Made by a program: the position numbers and the translations under genes
Notes under the pieces: generated by a model
The model's database searches: none
What the model was told of the DNA's origin: nothing
The model's input: only the letters and a program-made list of their open reading frames with translations
Shown: piece by piece, positions 52,591 to 62,709 of the stretch
How the letters are laid out: every line of letters starts with the position of its first letter
Numbering within the stretch: position 1 is the first letter of the stretch
Source: Prochlorococcus sp. AG-321-E21
GTDB lineage: Bacteria > Cyanobacteriota > Cyanobacteriia > PCC-6307 > Cyanobiaceae
Reading direction: 5' to 3'
NCBI GenBank assembly: GCA_003283415.1
Contig: QBXH01000001.1
Location: 106,215 to 170,214 of the forward strand
DNA: 64,000 nt

Positions 52591-53408
52591 CTTCTTTTAG
52601 GTTTCTCATATCTTGAGAATACGGTTTGTGATAAAAGGTATCCTGCAATTGCTGCGGCGGCAAAAGCAAGTCCATTTTTGAATAACGGTATTAGTTCACT
52701 TGTTCTAGAAATTATTGGTGCTAAACCAAAAATGCCAAATAGCATTCCCCATAAAGGTGAAAGCAGAGCTAAAAATCCAATTGAAATTATTTGACCTTCT
52801 TTTCTTGGAGCGGCAGCAAATCCTGCAACTAATCCTCCTAAAATAGAAGTACACAAAGTCCATATATATTGTTCTTTTGGCAATCCAGGAACAACTTGAC
52901 ACCCTCCTCTGTTAAGACAAATTTTTACTGAATTAATTGCATCTAATACTGCACCATCTTCTCCATGATCTTTTACATAATATTGATTCCCGAATCTTGT
53001 TTGAAGTTCCACCCAAAATAATCTTGGCATGAAAGCAAAGTATGCTTCACCAACATTAAAATTTAATAAATTTCCTCCTCTAGGATCTGCAATTACTAAT
53101 AAACTTGTTTCATCTAAATCCCAATAATCTTTTATGGCAATTCCAGGGATACTTTCGAATTGAGATAAATATTTAATCTTCCAACCACTTACCTTTTCTA
53201 AGTTATTAAGGTTTTCCTCTAAAGAAGTTTTCTGATCGGGACTTAATGTCTTTGCCAAATCAATAACAGGTGTTTTTTCTTCAGGTAAAAGATTTGGATT
53301 ATTAATAGCAAAAGAAGGTTCATTAAAAATTAAAATTACTATAGATAGAATTATTCCTAAGAAATAGTTAATCTTTGAATGCATAAAAGTGTTTTTGTCT
53401 TTATACAT
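52587..53408 (-). CDS. TPM-domain (Psb32-like) membrane protein
   Basis: Signal peptide; PVIDLAKTLSPDQKTSLEENLNNLEKVSGWKIKYLSQ; C-terminal TM. Confidence 0.75.
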   Translation of the reverse strand: MYKDKNTFMHSKINYFLGIILSIVILIFNEPSFAINNPNLLPEEKTPVIDLAKTLSPDQKTSLEENLNNLEKVSGWKIKYLSQFESIPGIAIKDYWDLDETSLLVIADPRGGNLLNFNVGEAYFAFMPRLFWVELQTRFGNQYYVKDHGEDGAVLDAINSVKICLNRGGCQVVPGLPKEQYIWTLCTSILGGLVAGFAAAPRKEGQIISIGFLALLSPLWGMLFGIFGLAPIISRTSELIPLFKNGLAFAAAAIAGYLLSQTVFSRYEKPKRS

Positions 53409-53416
53409 TTTCGCCG

Positions 53417-54607
53417 ATGAAAAGCCTACCCGTGAATAATCAAGAATGGTTAATAAAAAAAATAATAAAAAAAGGAGGAACTATCAGTTTTTATGACTAT
53501 ATGGACCTCGTTTTGAATGACCCAAATAATGGATACTACGGAAGTGGTAGAGCTAATTTAGGCTCTAAGGGTGATTTTGTTACTTCACCTTCAATGTCAG
53601 ATGACTTTGCATTTTTGTTATCGAAACAAATTCACGAATGGTTGATACAGGTAAAAAATAAATCAATTTATGATGATAAGTTATCTGTGATTGAGTTTGG
53701 AGCAGGAGATGGCACTCTTATGAGCGGTCTCCTTGCGTACTTCTTAATTCATGATAAAAAATTATTAAAAAATGTTTGTTTTATAATCTTTGAGCCAAAT
53801 AAAGGAATGATAAAAAAACAGCACAAGAAATTAGAAAAATATTTAAAATTGGGTTTTGATATTTTATGGAAAAATTTAGAGGACTTGGAAGATAATACTT
53901 TAAATGGGGTTGTATTAGCTAATGAGGTACTCGATGCTTTGCCAGTAGAAAGAATAATAAATTCAAAAGGTAAAATGCATCGGCAAGGAGTCTCTTTAGA
54001 TAAAAAATCAGGAAAATTGTTCTTTGAAGAAATTACAATTACGCAAGAATTAAAAAAGAGTATTGCCTCTGTTCAGGAAAGATTAGATATTAATATCCCC
54101 CCTAAAAATGCTCCAGAAGGATGGACTACCGAATGGCATATAGATAATAAAAAATGGTTAAAGGCTATTTATGCAAAAATGAATAATGGAATTGTATTAA
54201 TAATTGACTATGCCAAAGAAGCTAAAAGATATTATTCACCAAGTAATAGTAACGGGACATTAATTTCCTATAAACACCAAAAGATTGTTGAAAATGTTTT
54301 CGAGTCTCCAGGTAATTGCGATTTAACTTCTCATGTTTGTATTGAAAGTTTAATTTATGATTCGGAAACCTCAGGTTTTGAAACTATTGGAATAGTTAAA
54401 CAGGGAGAAGCTTTGTTGGCACTTGGTTTAGCAGAACGTCTTTTTGAAATTCAGAATGAACTAAAGGATGATATCTCAAAGGCTCTTTTCAGAAGAGAAG
54501 CCTTACTGAGATTAGTTGACCCAATCTGTTTAGGAGATTTTAAATGGTTTATTTTTAGCAAATTTAATAATAAAAAAATTAAAATAAATTCAAGCTGTGT
54601 TCGCTAA
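53417..54607 (+). CDS. MidA/NDUFAF7-family SAM-dependent methyltransferase
   Basis: [75 protein letters not shown]. Confidence 0.88.
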   Translation: MKSLPVNNQEWLIKKIIKKGGTISFYDYMDLVLNDPNNGYYGSGRANLGSKGDFVTSPSMSDDFAFLLSKQIHEWLIQVKNKSIYDDKLSVIEFGAGDGTLMSGLLAYFLIHDKKLLKNVCFIIFEPNKGMIKKQHKKLEKYLKLGFDILWKNLEDLEDNTLNGVVLANEVLDALPVERIINSKGKMHRQGVSLDKKSGKLFFEEITITQELKKSIASVQERLDINIPPKNAPEGWTTEWHIDNKKWLKAIYAKMNNGIVLIIDYAKEAKRYYSPSNSNGTLISYKHQKIVENVFESPGNCDLTSHVCIESLIYDSETSGFETIGIVKQGEALLALGLAERLFEIQNELKDDISKALFRREALLRLVDPICLGDFKWFIFSKFNNKKIKINSSCVR

Positions 54608-55695
54608 TCGAAATATTTTAGGAATTGCGACTCATTTATATCATTGAATATATCAACTTCTCCAATCTCTTTAGGTAGGATAAATCTCATTTTTCCATCT
54701 CGTACTTTTTTATCGCCCATAAGTATTGTTATTACTTCATCCTTTTTGATTTTAGGTGTCTGGGTTGGTAGACCATAGCTTTCAATAAGATTATCCTGCC
54801 TTGAAGAATGCTCTTTTGACCATAAATTTTTTTCAGTAGCAATATCTCCTGCGATTTTCATCCCAATTGATATTGCTTCGCCATGAAGATACTCTCCATA
54901 TCCACACAAATTTTCTATTACATGGCCAAATGAATGTCCATAATTCAATATCGCTCGAATACCTGTTTCTTTTTCGTCTTCAGAAACTATATAAGCCTTA
55001 GTTGTAATTGAATTATTTATGATTTTTATTAATGATTCGTTCTCGAGCTTGAGAATTTTATCTCTATTCTTTTCTCTTTCTAAGTATTCAAAAAGTGATT
55101 TATCTTTTATGACTCCATATTTGATAACTTCTGCCATGCCTGCCTTGAATTCTCTAGTGGGTAAAGTTATTAGGGTTTCAGGGTCAATAAAAACTGCTAT
55201 TGGTTGATAAAAAGCTCCTATTAGATTTTTCCCTTTAGGATGATTAACTGCTGTTTTCCCCCCAACAGATGAATCAACCATAGACAATAATGTTGTAGGA
55301 ATTTGTACGTATTCAATACCTCTTAACCATGTGGCGGCAGCAAAACCAGTGACATCTCCTACAATTCCTCCCCCGAGTGCAATCATTAAGGAATTTCTAT
55401 CTAAACCAACCTCAAAAGCAGCATTATATATATCACTTAAACTTGCCAAGTTTTTATGAGATTCTCCGGCTTTAATATTAAATATTTGAGCACTGAAATT
55501 ATATTTTTTTAAACTATTAAGAAGTTTCGTACCAAATAAATTTGATATTTCTATATTTGAAACTATAAGTATTTTTCTATCATTATTAATCCCAATTCGG
55601 GTTAGTTCTTCCCCAATGTTATTAATTATTCCTTGTTTTATAGTAACTTCATATGAATTATTACTTAAAGGAACTAGTATTTTGTTCTTATTCAC
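54604..55695 (-). CDS. aroB: 3-dehydroquinate synthase
   Basis: [60 protein letters not shown]. Confidence 0.95.
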   Translation of the reverse strand: MNKNKILVPLSNNSYEVTIKQGIINNIGEELTRIGINNDRKILIVSNIEISNLFGTKLLNSLKKYNFSAQIFNIKAGESHKNLASLSDIYNAAFEVGLDRNSLMIALGGGIVGDVTGFAAATWLRGIEYVQIPTTLLSMVDSSVGGKTAVNHPKGKNLIGAFYQPIAVFIDPETLITLPTREFKAGMAEVIKYGVIKDKSLFEYLEREKNRDKILKLENESLIKIINNSITTKAYIVSEDEKETGIRAILNYGHSFGHVIENLCGYGEYLHGEAISIGMKIAGDIATEKNLWSKEHSSRQDNLIESYGLPTQTPKIKKDEVITILMGDKKVRDGKMRFILPKEIGEVDIFNDINESQFLKYFD

Positions 55696-55826
55696 AATGA
55701 ATGTCTTAGAAGAGTTATTTCTATGATATTTAAAATGGATTGTATTTATTCTAACCTTATAGGGACTTAAAAATTAGATTAAAATAATCAGTTGTTAAGA
55801 ATTAAAATTCATAATAAGATCATCAT

Positions 55827-57014
55827 ATGAATTCAAAAAGAAATATAGAAAATATAAAGAAAAATTATTCACTGGGAATAATTGGAGGCGGTCAATTAGC
55901 TTTAATGCTTGCTGAAGCTGCAAATAATAGAGGAATTAAAGTATGCATTCAAACCAAATCTTCCAATGACCCTGCAGGTTCAAAAGCTGATTATGTCATT
56001 GAAGCAGATCCCCTAAAGGTAAAGGGAAATAAAGACTTAATTAAAGAGTGCGAAAAAATTATTTTTGAAAATGAATGGATTAAAATTGAAAAATTGAATT
56101 TAATTGAGTCTAAAAATGTTTTTGTACCAAGCCTTGAATCAATTCAACCTTTAGTCGATAGAATTTCTCAAAAAAAATTAATAAATAGATTAAATATCCC
56201 ATCACCAAGATGGAAATCAATAGAAGAATTTAAAAGTCTTGATAATGAAGAAATTGATTCTTGGAATTTTCCCTTAATGATTAAATCTTATAAAGGAGGT
56301 TATGACGGTAAAGGGAATAGAAAAATTAATAGCTATGAAGATTTAAATTCTTTTTTAGAGACTAATTCAGACGAATGCCTTATTGAAGAATGGGTCGACT
56401 ATAAAAATGAACTTGCCTTAGTGGGATCTAGAGATTTTGATGGATCAATAAGATTCTTTCCTCTCGTTGAGACATTTCAAAAAAATAATGTTTGTGATTG
56501 GGTTTTGTCTCCAGCTGAAATTGATTATGATTTGAAAACTTTTGCAATAAATATTTTCTCTTCAATAGTAAATGAACTTAATTATGTTGGGGTAATGGGA
56601 ATCGAATTCTTTTATGGTGATAAAGGACTATTAATTAATGAAATAGCTCCCAGAACTCATAATTCTGCACACTTTTCTATTGAAGCTTGTTCTTCAAGCC
56701 AATTCGATCAATATGTTTGTATCTCTTCAGGCATCAAGCCTCCCGAAATAAATATGCATTCCCAAGGATCCTTAATGATAAATTTACTAGGTTTGAAAAA
56801 AAATTTTCCTATATCCATTAAAAAAAGAATTGAATTGTTATCTCAAATAAAAGGTTCCAATCTTCATTGGTATGGAAAATCTAGAGAAAGTGTTGGACGG
56901 AAAATGGCCCATGTAACTTTTTTACTGAATGAAAAGAATCATTCGAAAAGAGTAGAAAAATCAAAGGATATATTAACTAAAGTAAGAGAGATCTGGCCAT
57001 CTCCAAATGACTAA
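55827..57014 (+). CDS. purK: N5-carboxyaminoimidazole ribonucleotide synthase
   Basis: LGIIGGGQLALMLAEAANNRGIKVCI; EIAPRTHNSAHFSIEACSSSQFDQ. Confidence 0.94.
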   Translation: MNSKRNIENIKKNYSLGIIGGGQLALMLAEAANNRGIKVCIQTKSSNDPAGSKADYVIEADPLKVKGNKDLIKECEKIIFENEWIKIEKLNLIESKNVFVPSLESIQPLVDRISQKKLINRLNIPSPRWKSIEEFKSLDNEEIDSWNFPLMIKSYKGGYDGKGNRKINSYEDLNSFLETNSDECLIEEWVDYKNELALVGSRDFDGSIRFFPLVETFQKNNVCDWVLSPAEIDYDLKTFAINIFSSIVNELNYVGVMGIEFFYGDKGLLINEIAPRTHNSAHFSIEACSSSQFDQYVCISSGIKPPEINMHSQGSLMINLLGLKKNFPISIKKRIELLSQIKGSNLHWYGKSRESVGRKMAHVTFLLNEKNHSKRVEKSKDILTKVREIWPSPND

Positions 57015-57036
57015 AGAAATAAGTTAATATTTGAAT

Positions 57037-57230
57037 ACTGGATCTTTGGTCAAGTTCTTCTTTATGTGCTCTGATCTGACTCTTTTTCGACTTGAGGAGA
57101 CTGACGTGATGTGGACGTAAACCAATCCTGTAATTGGAAACGAAAGCCCACTTTGACTCCTCTTCTGGCTTTTCCAGGTCGATGCAACAGAGGGCTGGCG
57201 GGGATTCGGTGTACCTCTAAGAACAGTTAT
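57037..57230 (+). ncRNA. ssaA: Probable 6S RNA (ssaA / Yfr7-type) 3' of purK
   Basis: GC-richer non-coding block; terminal stem GTTCTT (57054-57059)/AAGAAC (57219-57224) and GTGC (57066)/GTAC (57211); purK neighbourhood; TAATAT -10-like at ~57025. Confidence 0.55.
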
Positions 57231-57273
57231 AATGACTGCTTTCTTGGAGGTATTTAATTTTTTAGAAATAGGT

Positions 57274-57308
57274 GGTCCTACCACGAGGTCCTACCTAGAG
57301 GTCCTACC
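57274..57308. repeat. Three tandem GGTCCTACC units with 13-nt period
   Basis: GGTCCTACC at 57274, 57287 and 57300. Confidence 0.9.
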
Positions 57309-57649
57309 ATGTTTACATACTGAAACTTATATATCTCAAATCGCTTATATAATGATTACTTTAAAATAAGGAAACAGATCGCTAGAAGTATAAATAATTA
57401 ATTATTAAAGGATAAAAAGTGATATATTTAGCTTTTCTTATAGGTAACAGCTAATAGTGGACCTACCAGTTGTTTTCTCTTAACGTTATTATTTGTAGTT
57501 AATTTAAATCAATATATGGTAGTGCCAGTTATTGGTTGAAGCTAAATTTTTTTATCTCTTTCGAGAATAGCTCTTGCTTTATTCCATCTTTTCTCGAATG
57601 ACTCTTTGCTTACTTCAATCTGATTCCCATACTTATCTACACTGCTGTA

Positions 57650-57964
57650 CTAGATGTCTTGAACATAATCTACAAAAGGTTTAAGGGCTTTCATACTCTT
57701 TGATTTAAGAAGCTTTGTAAATGCTTCCATCGACCTCTCAAGCCTGTCTCTTTCAAGGTTTTGAATCCACATTGAATCCTGATGATGATAGAGAAGAACC
57801 TTCACTACTTCGTCATAGGAAAGCCAAGGGTGAGCCTCTTTTATTTGTTGTGTTCTGTCCATTTGTTTAAGTGTTAATTGTTCGTTATGTCTGTGTAGTT
57901 TTCGATGGGGTGGCATGGAGGGGGATCTCCTGAAGATATTAATTATTAATCCCTTTCTATCCAT
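57650..57964 (-). CDS. Hypothetical protein, 104 aa
   Basis: Open frame; IKEAHPWLSYDEVVKVLLYHHQDSMWIQNLERDRLERSMEAFTKLL; 5 nt after next upstream ORF. Confidence 0.55.
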   Translation of the reverse strand: MDRKGLIINIFRRSPSMPPHRKLHRHNEQLTLKQMDRTQQIKEAHPWLSYDEVVKVLLYHHQDSMWIQNLERDRLERSMEAFTKLLKSKSMKALKPFVDYVQDI

Positions 57965-57969
57965 AAAGG

Positions 57970-58191
57970 TTATTTTTTATTGAATATATTTAGAAATTTT
58001 TGAATTAAGGATTCCTCTTTCTTCTCACTTTGTTCCTTCTCTGAATTAATAAAAAAAGATGGCTCTTTCTTCTCAATTTGTTCCTTCTCAATTTGCACTT
58101 TCTTTTTTTCTTCGGCTTTCTTATACCAACTTCCATATTGAGATTTTTTATAATCTTGACTACTTTTTTCTAAGTTTTTCTCATCAGTCAT
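57970..58191 (-). CDS. Hypothetical Lys/Glu-rich protein, 73 aa
   Basis: Open frame directly upstream of 57650-57964; internal EKEQxEKKE repeats. Confidence 0.5.
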   Translation of the reverse strand: MTDEKNLEKSSQDYKKSQYGSWYKKAEEKKKVQIEKEQIEKKEPSFFINSEKEQSEKKEESLIQKFLNIFNKK

Positions 58192-58205
58192 GGGTTAAAT
58201 AATTT

Positions 58206-58490
58206 CTATATATATAGAGTAATTATTTGATAGTAAATATCAACTATTTCGGTGGGTTCTTCTTCTAATTGTTCAAGAGCTCTTCTAATTCTCTTGATTT
58301 CTATTTGATTTTCTCTATCAATAACTTCACTTTACAGGAATGTTAGTGAAGTTTTAAATGAATCAACTGCTGTGTAAGGTCTAGTTCCACTTGATAAACC
58401 AATATCAACTAATTTCTAGATTATTACAGCCAATGTAATGAATAAGACTGTTCCCTTTTTTGAAAATTATAAAATCCAAAGGCAATACCT
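58206..58490 (-). pseudogene. Decayed small membrane protein gene
   Basis: Minus strand: GIAFGFYNFQ (shift) GTVLFITLAVII*KLVDIGLSSGTRPYTAVDSFKTSLTFL*SEVIDRENQIEIKRIRRALEQLEEEPTEIVDIYYQ. Confidence 0.6.
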
Positions 58491-58518
58491 AATTAAAGAT
58501 GTGTAAGTAGTATGCGTT

Positions 58519-58692
58519 TCATTTCTTTGAAGGAATATTATTTTTAACCTTTTCTTTTTTGTCTAGTTGATGCTCTGGAGGACAATAGTAATCATGACAT
58601 TCCTCAGAAGAATTCTCACTATATCCATGACCTAAAATTGGTCCTGTAGGTAAAGCGAGAGCAGCTAGTAGTGGGAGAAGGAGCCGTTTCAT
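58519..58692 (-). CDS. Secreted microprotein, 57 aa (absent from ORF track)
   Basis: MKRLLLPLLAALALPTGPILGHGYSENSSEECHDYYCPPEHQLDKKEKVKNNIPSKK*; signal peptide; 3 nt after DUF3764 stop. Confidence 0.7.
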   Translation of the reverse strand: MKRLLLPLLAALALPTGPILGHGYSENSSEECHDYYCPPEHQLDKKEKVKNNIPSKK

Positions 58693-58695
58693 TTG

Positions 58696-59001
58696 TTAAA
58701 CACAACAACTGTCCTTTGTTAATGATGCAGTCCAAGATGATTCCTCCATTGTTGATAAGTTAACTCTGTGAGTTGCCATCCAGTCACCATTAGCTTCAAC
58801 AAACTTTTGAATATTACCTTCTGGAGCTTGATGAATAACAATAACTTTTTGAGGATCTTCTTTGCTTACTCCTCTGAAAAGCGGCTTAATATTAAATTCT
58901 GAATGTCTTTTATCTCCTTCAGCACTATCAAATATTGCTGCCCATTCATCGAAAGTGCTTTCGATTTTAAAAGTAAACACGGAGGTGACTGAACAAGACA
59001 T
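58696..59001 (-). CDS. DUF3764-like protein
   Basis: TVFTFKIESTFDEWAAIFDSAEGDKRHSEFNIKPLFRGVSKEDPQKVIVIHQAPEGNIQKFVEANGDW type sequence. Confidence 0.75.
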   Translation of the reverse strand: MSCSVTSVFTFKIESTFDEWAAIFDSAEGDKRHSEFNIKPLFRGVSKEDPQKVIVIHQAPEGNIQKFVEANGDWMATHRVNLSTMEESSWTASLTKDSCCV

Positions 59002-60115
59002 AAAAAATAAGCTAATTAATAGGCATGATAGTGATTATTCCTAGTAAGAACAATGTTGTATTTAGGAGTCTGTATCTAAAAATAAGTTACTAAGTGGTGG
59101 CATGTGGTAATCATCTTTGCCTATACGTAAATACGACCCCTCACAAATTTCTGCCAAAATTACAGAGGTGTCTAATTTAATGTTTAGGGATTGGATGCGG
59201 GCTTTTGAAGCTGGACTGCAGATCTCTTAGAAACTCAGGTTTTTTTTTGAACGTTTTATTCCTACTTAATAATTTCGCTTAAAAGGATAGTAAAAAGGGC
59301 TTTCGTAACAGTAAATCAGAGAATATCATAAGATGCATTTTTACTCTGGAAATCTATGCAAAATCAAGTAGGGGTGTGAATCCTCAAGGGAAAGTGTTTT
59401 TTATGGGAGTTTAAATAAACTTAATTTTTATTATGTTTTGTACTCACTAGGAGTGATCACTGGGTGATTGATATTGATGTATCTGTTTTTTTATAAATTT
59501 CCACCAACCAAGAAGAGGTTCATTTCCACTTGGATTTATTGTCTTATTAGATTTGTTGTTTTTTCATTAATGAGTTTTATGAGTGTGAGGAATAATGGTT
59601 AGGTAATGTTGATAACTATTTTTTATTTCGTCGTACCGTAATATTGATCAACTAAAAATTTCTAATGTATAAAGCCTTCATTAATTTGTTTTATTGGTTG
59701 CTAATTAATTCAGCGGAATTGCATTATGGTTCTTCATTATTGGAGGTAGATAATGCAGCAAATAAAATTGTTCTATTTAAATTTTAAAGTTCTATTGGAT
59801 AAGTTCTATGAAAATATTTCTTTGCGAATAATGCTTTTCTAGAATGTCACGTCTTGTTGAATTACTTTTCACGCGGAAATCTAGTATTGTCAATATAGTA
59901 CTGGTAGATCCACTTATGGAACTATATCAAAAATTCACTCATAAAACTTTATAAAAATCTTGGAGTGGATTAGATAGGACGTAAATAAAATTGAGTAGAA
60001 ATGAGGAGATAGGTATTACCTATGGCAAATAAATTTTAATACTATAAATTAAACATTTTTATGTTTTATTGCTATCAATATTTAATAAAATAAGCTAATA
60101 GAAAATAAATTTATA

Positions 60116-60220
60116 TTGGAAATAAACTCACAGGGATGGAGCTTAAATTTTAGTATTGGAACGATAGCTTTAATTTTAATAATTTTGGATAAAGAGGAAA
60201 GAAAAAATATAAATCAATGA
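60116..60220 (+). CDS. Putative 34-aa membrane microprotein (TTG start)
   Basis: (M)EINSQGWSLNFSIGTIALILIILDKEERKNINQ*; stop overlaps next ATG (ATGA). Confidence 0.35.
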   Translation: MEINSQGWSLNFSIGTIALILIILDKEERKNINQ

Positions 60221-60388
60221 CAAGCCAAGAAAGTCAAGAATTGATATTGCAAAAAATGAAAGCTAAAGGAATAGAAGTAGGAAGTGGAGCCTAGATAAAA
60301 ATATGACAGTGAAAAGGTTTATCAGTTAGTCTATATTGCTAATTGCTTTCCTGAATTAAGAAAAAAGGTAAATAAAATAAATACTTGA
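60217..60388 (+). pseudogene. Small ORF broken by an in-frame TAG and A-run frameshift
   Basis: MTSQESQELILQKMKAKGIEVGSGA* then in shifted frame KYDSEKVYQLVYIANCFPELRKKVNKINT*. Confidence 0.55.
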
Positions 60389-60424
60389 CGAACTATATTT
60401 AATGTACTTAAATTAATAGTACGT

Positions 60425-60739
60425 ATGTATTACTTTCTAATGACTCTCGGAGGAGCTAATGTTTGGTCTAATTTTTCTTATGGCAGTCGTCTTGACACCC
60501 CAAATGGCTGGTTACTTAACCCGCAAAGTAGCTTTTTAATTTTATTTGAAAAGTGCAAGAATTCTGCAAGGAACAACATTAAAGTCTATACCCATCTCTT
60601 CTATGCAAATCATCTAGGAGAACCTGCAGGACTTAAAAATAGAAGACTTCATGATCTCGACTGTGCGTTTGAAACATGGAACGAATTAATAGCAGGAGGA
60701 TGGACTGAGGTAACAAACAAATTTCAAGAATCAGTATGA
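60425..60739 (+). CDS. DUF1651-like protein
   Basis: NGWLLNPQSSFLILFEKC...GEPAGLKNRRLHDLDCAFETWNELIAGGWTEV. Confidence 0.72.
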   Translation: MYYFLMTLGGANVWSNFSYGSRLDTPNGWLLNPQSSFLILFEKCKNSARNNIKVYTHLFYANHLGEPAGLKNRRLHDLDCAFETWNELIAGGWTEVTNKFQESV

Positions 60740-60875
60740 CTAACCTAAATCCAATAAAAAAAAACTTGCAAAAGAGAATAAAAAAATTTCTGTTCAAGAC
60801 CCGTCAAAACTATTAGCAGAATTTTTTAATGGTGTAGTAATTAAGCTTGATGAAGAATATGCATATGACGCATAA
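60736..60875 (+). pseudogene. Small ORF with frame break at A9 tract
   Basis: MTNLNPIK + (A9) + KLAKENKKISVQDPSKLLAEFFNGVVIKLDEEYAYDA* needs one frameshift; ATGA overlap with DUF1651 gene. Confidence 0.5.
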
Positions 60876-61017
60876 AGAATTAGTAGATCAAGTTTCCGCA
60901 AATTTATTTAAGCAAAGTGGAAAAATAGAAAGCCAAAGATCTTGGCTAGCAATGAGAAATTATTTAGAGCAGCTAGATAGTGAGCAACTTAAGTTGATGC
61001 TCAAAGATGCTGTATAA
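60865..61017 (+). CDS. 50-aa microprotein (absent from ORF track)
   Basis: MTHKELVDQVSANLFKQSGKIESQRSWLAMRNYLEQLDSEQLKLMLKDAV*. Confidence 0.6.
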   Translation: MTHKELVDQVSANLFKQSGKIESQRSWLAMRNYLEQLDSEQLKLMLKDAV

Positions 61018-61269
61018 AAAAATCAATAATTGAATTATAAGAATTAAGTTGCAAACACCAAAATCAATTTGTATACCCTTTGGATCAGAAATATATAATC
61101 TTTAGAATTTAAAAGATATTTCTTTTAATAAAAACTAAAGTATATTTTTGTAATTTCATTATTTATTCTTATTCAGATAATTTCTAAACCGGCCTTCGCA
61201 TGAGTTAAAGGTTTGTCATGGGGTATTGAACCAACTAAATTTAAAATATAGAAAAGTAATTTTGATAAA

Positions 61270-61980
61270 ATGGCTACTAGAATAAATAAGTATTTAAGTG
61301 AAGTCGGATACTGTTCTAGAAGAGTAGCAGATAGACTAATTGAAGAAGGGAAAGTAACCATTAATGGTAGAATCCCAGAAATTGGTACTAAGGTAGATAA
61401 AGATGATCAAGTAGAAGTTGAAGGTCAAAGAATAAAAAAATCAACTAAACAACAAAATATTTACTTAGCCTTTAATAAGCCCGTTGGAATTGTTTGTACA
61501 ACCGATAAAAGAGTAGAGCCCGAAAATATTATAGATTTCATTAATTATCCTGTAAGAATTTTTCCTATTGGAAGATTGGATAAGCCAAGTGAAGGATTAA
61601 TTTTTTTAACTAACGATGGAGATATAGTAAATAAAATACTTAGAGCTAGAAATAATCATGAAAAAGAATATATCGTAAGCGTTAATCGTCCGATTAATAG
61701 TGACTTTATTCAAAGCATGAGCAATGGAGTTGAAATTTTAGACACCATAACTAAGAATTGTTTCGTAAAACAATTGGGTCCAAAAAAATTTAAAATCATA
61801 CTTACCCAAGGACTTAATCGTCAGATTAGGAGAATGTGTGAGTCCTTAGGCTACAGAGTAAGATCATTAAAGCGTGTAAGAATTATGAATATTAAGTTAG
61901 ACGTCCCAACAGGAATATATCGCGAATTTACCAAAGGAGAACTCTTGGAATTAAATAGATTACTAGAAAACTCTTCATAA
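61270..61980 (+). CDS. RluB/RluF/RsuA-family pseudouridine synthase
   Basis: INKYLSEVGYCSRRVADRLIEEGKVTINGR S4 domain; FPIGRLDKPSEGLIFLTNDGD; LTQGLNRQIRRMCESLGYRV. Confidence 0.93.
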   Translation: MATRINKYLSEVGYCSRRVADRLIEEGKVTINGRIPEIGTKVDKDDQVEVEGQRIKKSTKQQNIYLAFNKPVGIVCTTDKRVEPENIIDFINYPVRIFPIGRLDKPSEGLIFLTNDGDIVNKILRARNNHEKEYIVSVNRPINSDFIQSMSNGVEILDTITKNCFVKQLGPKKFKIILTQGLNRQIRRMCESLGYRVRSLKRVRIMNIKLDVPTGIYREFTKGELLELNRLLENSS

Positions 61981-62182
61981 CAATTGACTTAATTAACAGG
62001 CATAATAGTTATCAATTCTAGATGAAAATTATGCTCTATTAAGTTCTCTTACTTTAGGATCGATTATCTTAAAAGACTTTTGAACTTTTTTTATAATTCC
62101 ACCATCAGCTTTTAGTTCCTATACAATCCAAATCAATTAAAATATTATATAAATTTGAAGAGATATTACTTTATAAAGTTAT

Positions 62183-62329
62183 TTATTTAGCTTTCTTTAA
62201 ATATAGATTCTTTTTATTTGCTTGATCTGATGTAAATAACATAACTAAAATTGTTCCAACTAAAAATGAAAACATTGTTGTCACCTCCAATACAGTTAGC
62301 ATTTCACTTGGCAAATAATTTGTAAACAT
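62183..62329 (-). CDS. Small membrane protein, 48 aa (or 30 aa from internal ATG with strong Shine-Dalgarno)
   Basis: MFTNYLPSEMLTVLEVTTMFSFLVGTILVMLFTSDQANKKNLYLKKAK*; GGAGGTGACAACAATG. Confidence 0.5.
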   Translation of the reverse strand: MFTNYLPSEMLTVLEVTTMFSFLVGTILVMLFTSDQANKKNLYLKKAK

Positions 62330-62709
62330 AATAAATTCCGTCTCTTGTTCTAAACGTAGCAACTATTGAAAGTTTGACCATGGGTAATAACTTTAATTTT
62401 TCGAAGTTTTAATGGTGAGTTTATAAAAATAGAACCTAACCTCGCTAAAACAGCTAAATTCCTACTAATTTTTTTGTATGAAAATTTCAACCAATTTAAC
62501 TATTACAATCCTAGATCCAAAGAAAACAAAAAGAAAATATCTATAAGCAAAGCTACTCCAGCATAAGTGATATATGAATTAAAAAAGTTTTAAGAAATAA
62601 TATTTCTTGTAGTGATACTTACATTAAAAAATAAACTAGATTCTAAGGGATTAATAAACCTAGGGCCTTTTTAAAGAAAGGATATAAAAATAATTTTTAT
62701 TATTGTTCT

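Noticed and set aside
57024-57284. 86-aa minus-strand ORF
   Set aside because: Covers the probable 6S RNA; low-complexity, no protein-like features
58862-59044. 60-aa plus ORF
   Set aside because: Antisense of DUF3764-like gene
61173-61361. 62-aa minus ORF
   Set aside because: Overlaps the start of the pseudouridine synthase antisense; no features
62030-62120. Minus-strand fragment ELKADGGIIKKVQKSFKIIDPKVRELNRA*
   Set aside because: Possible remnant but no start and no recognisable family; too little evidence
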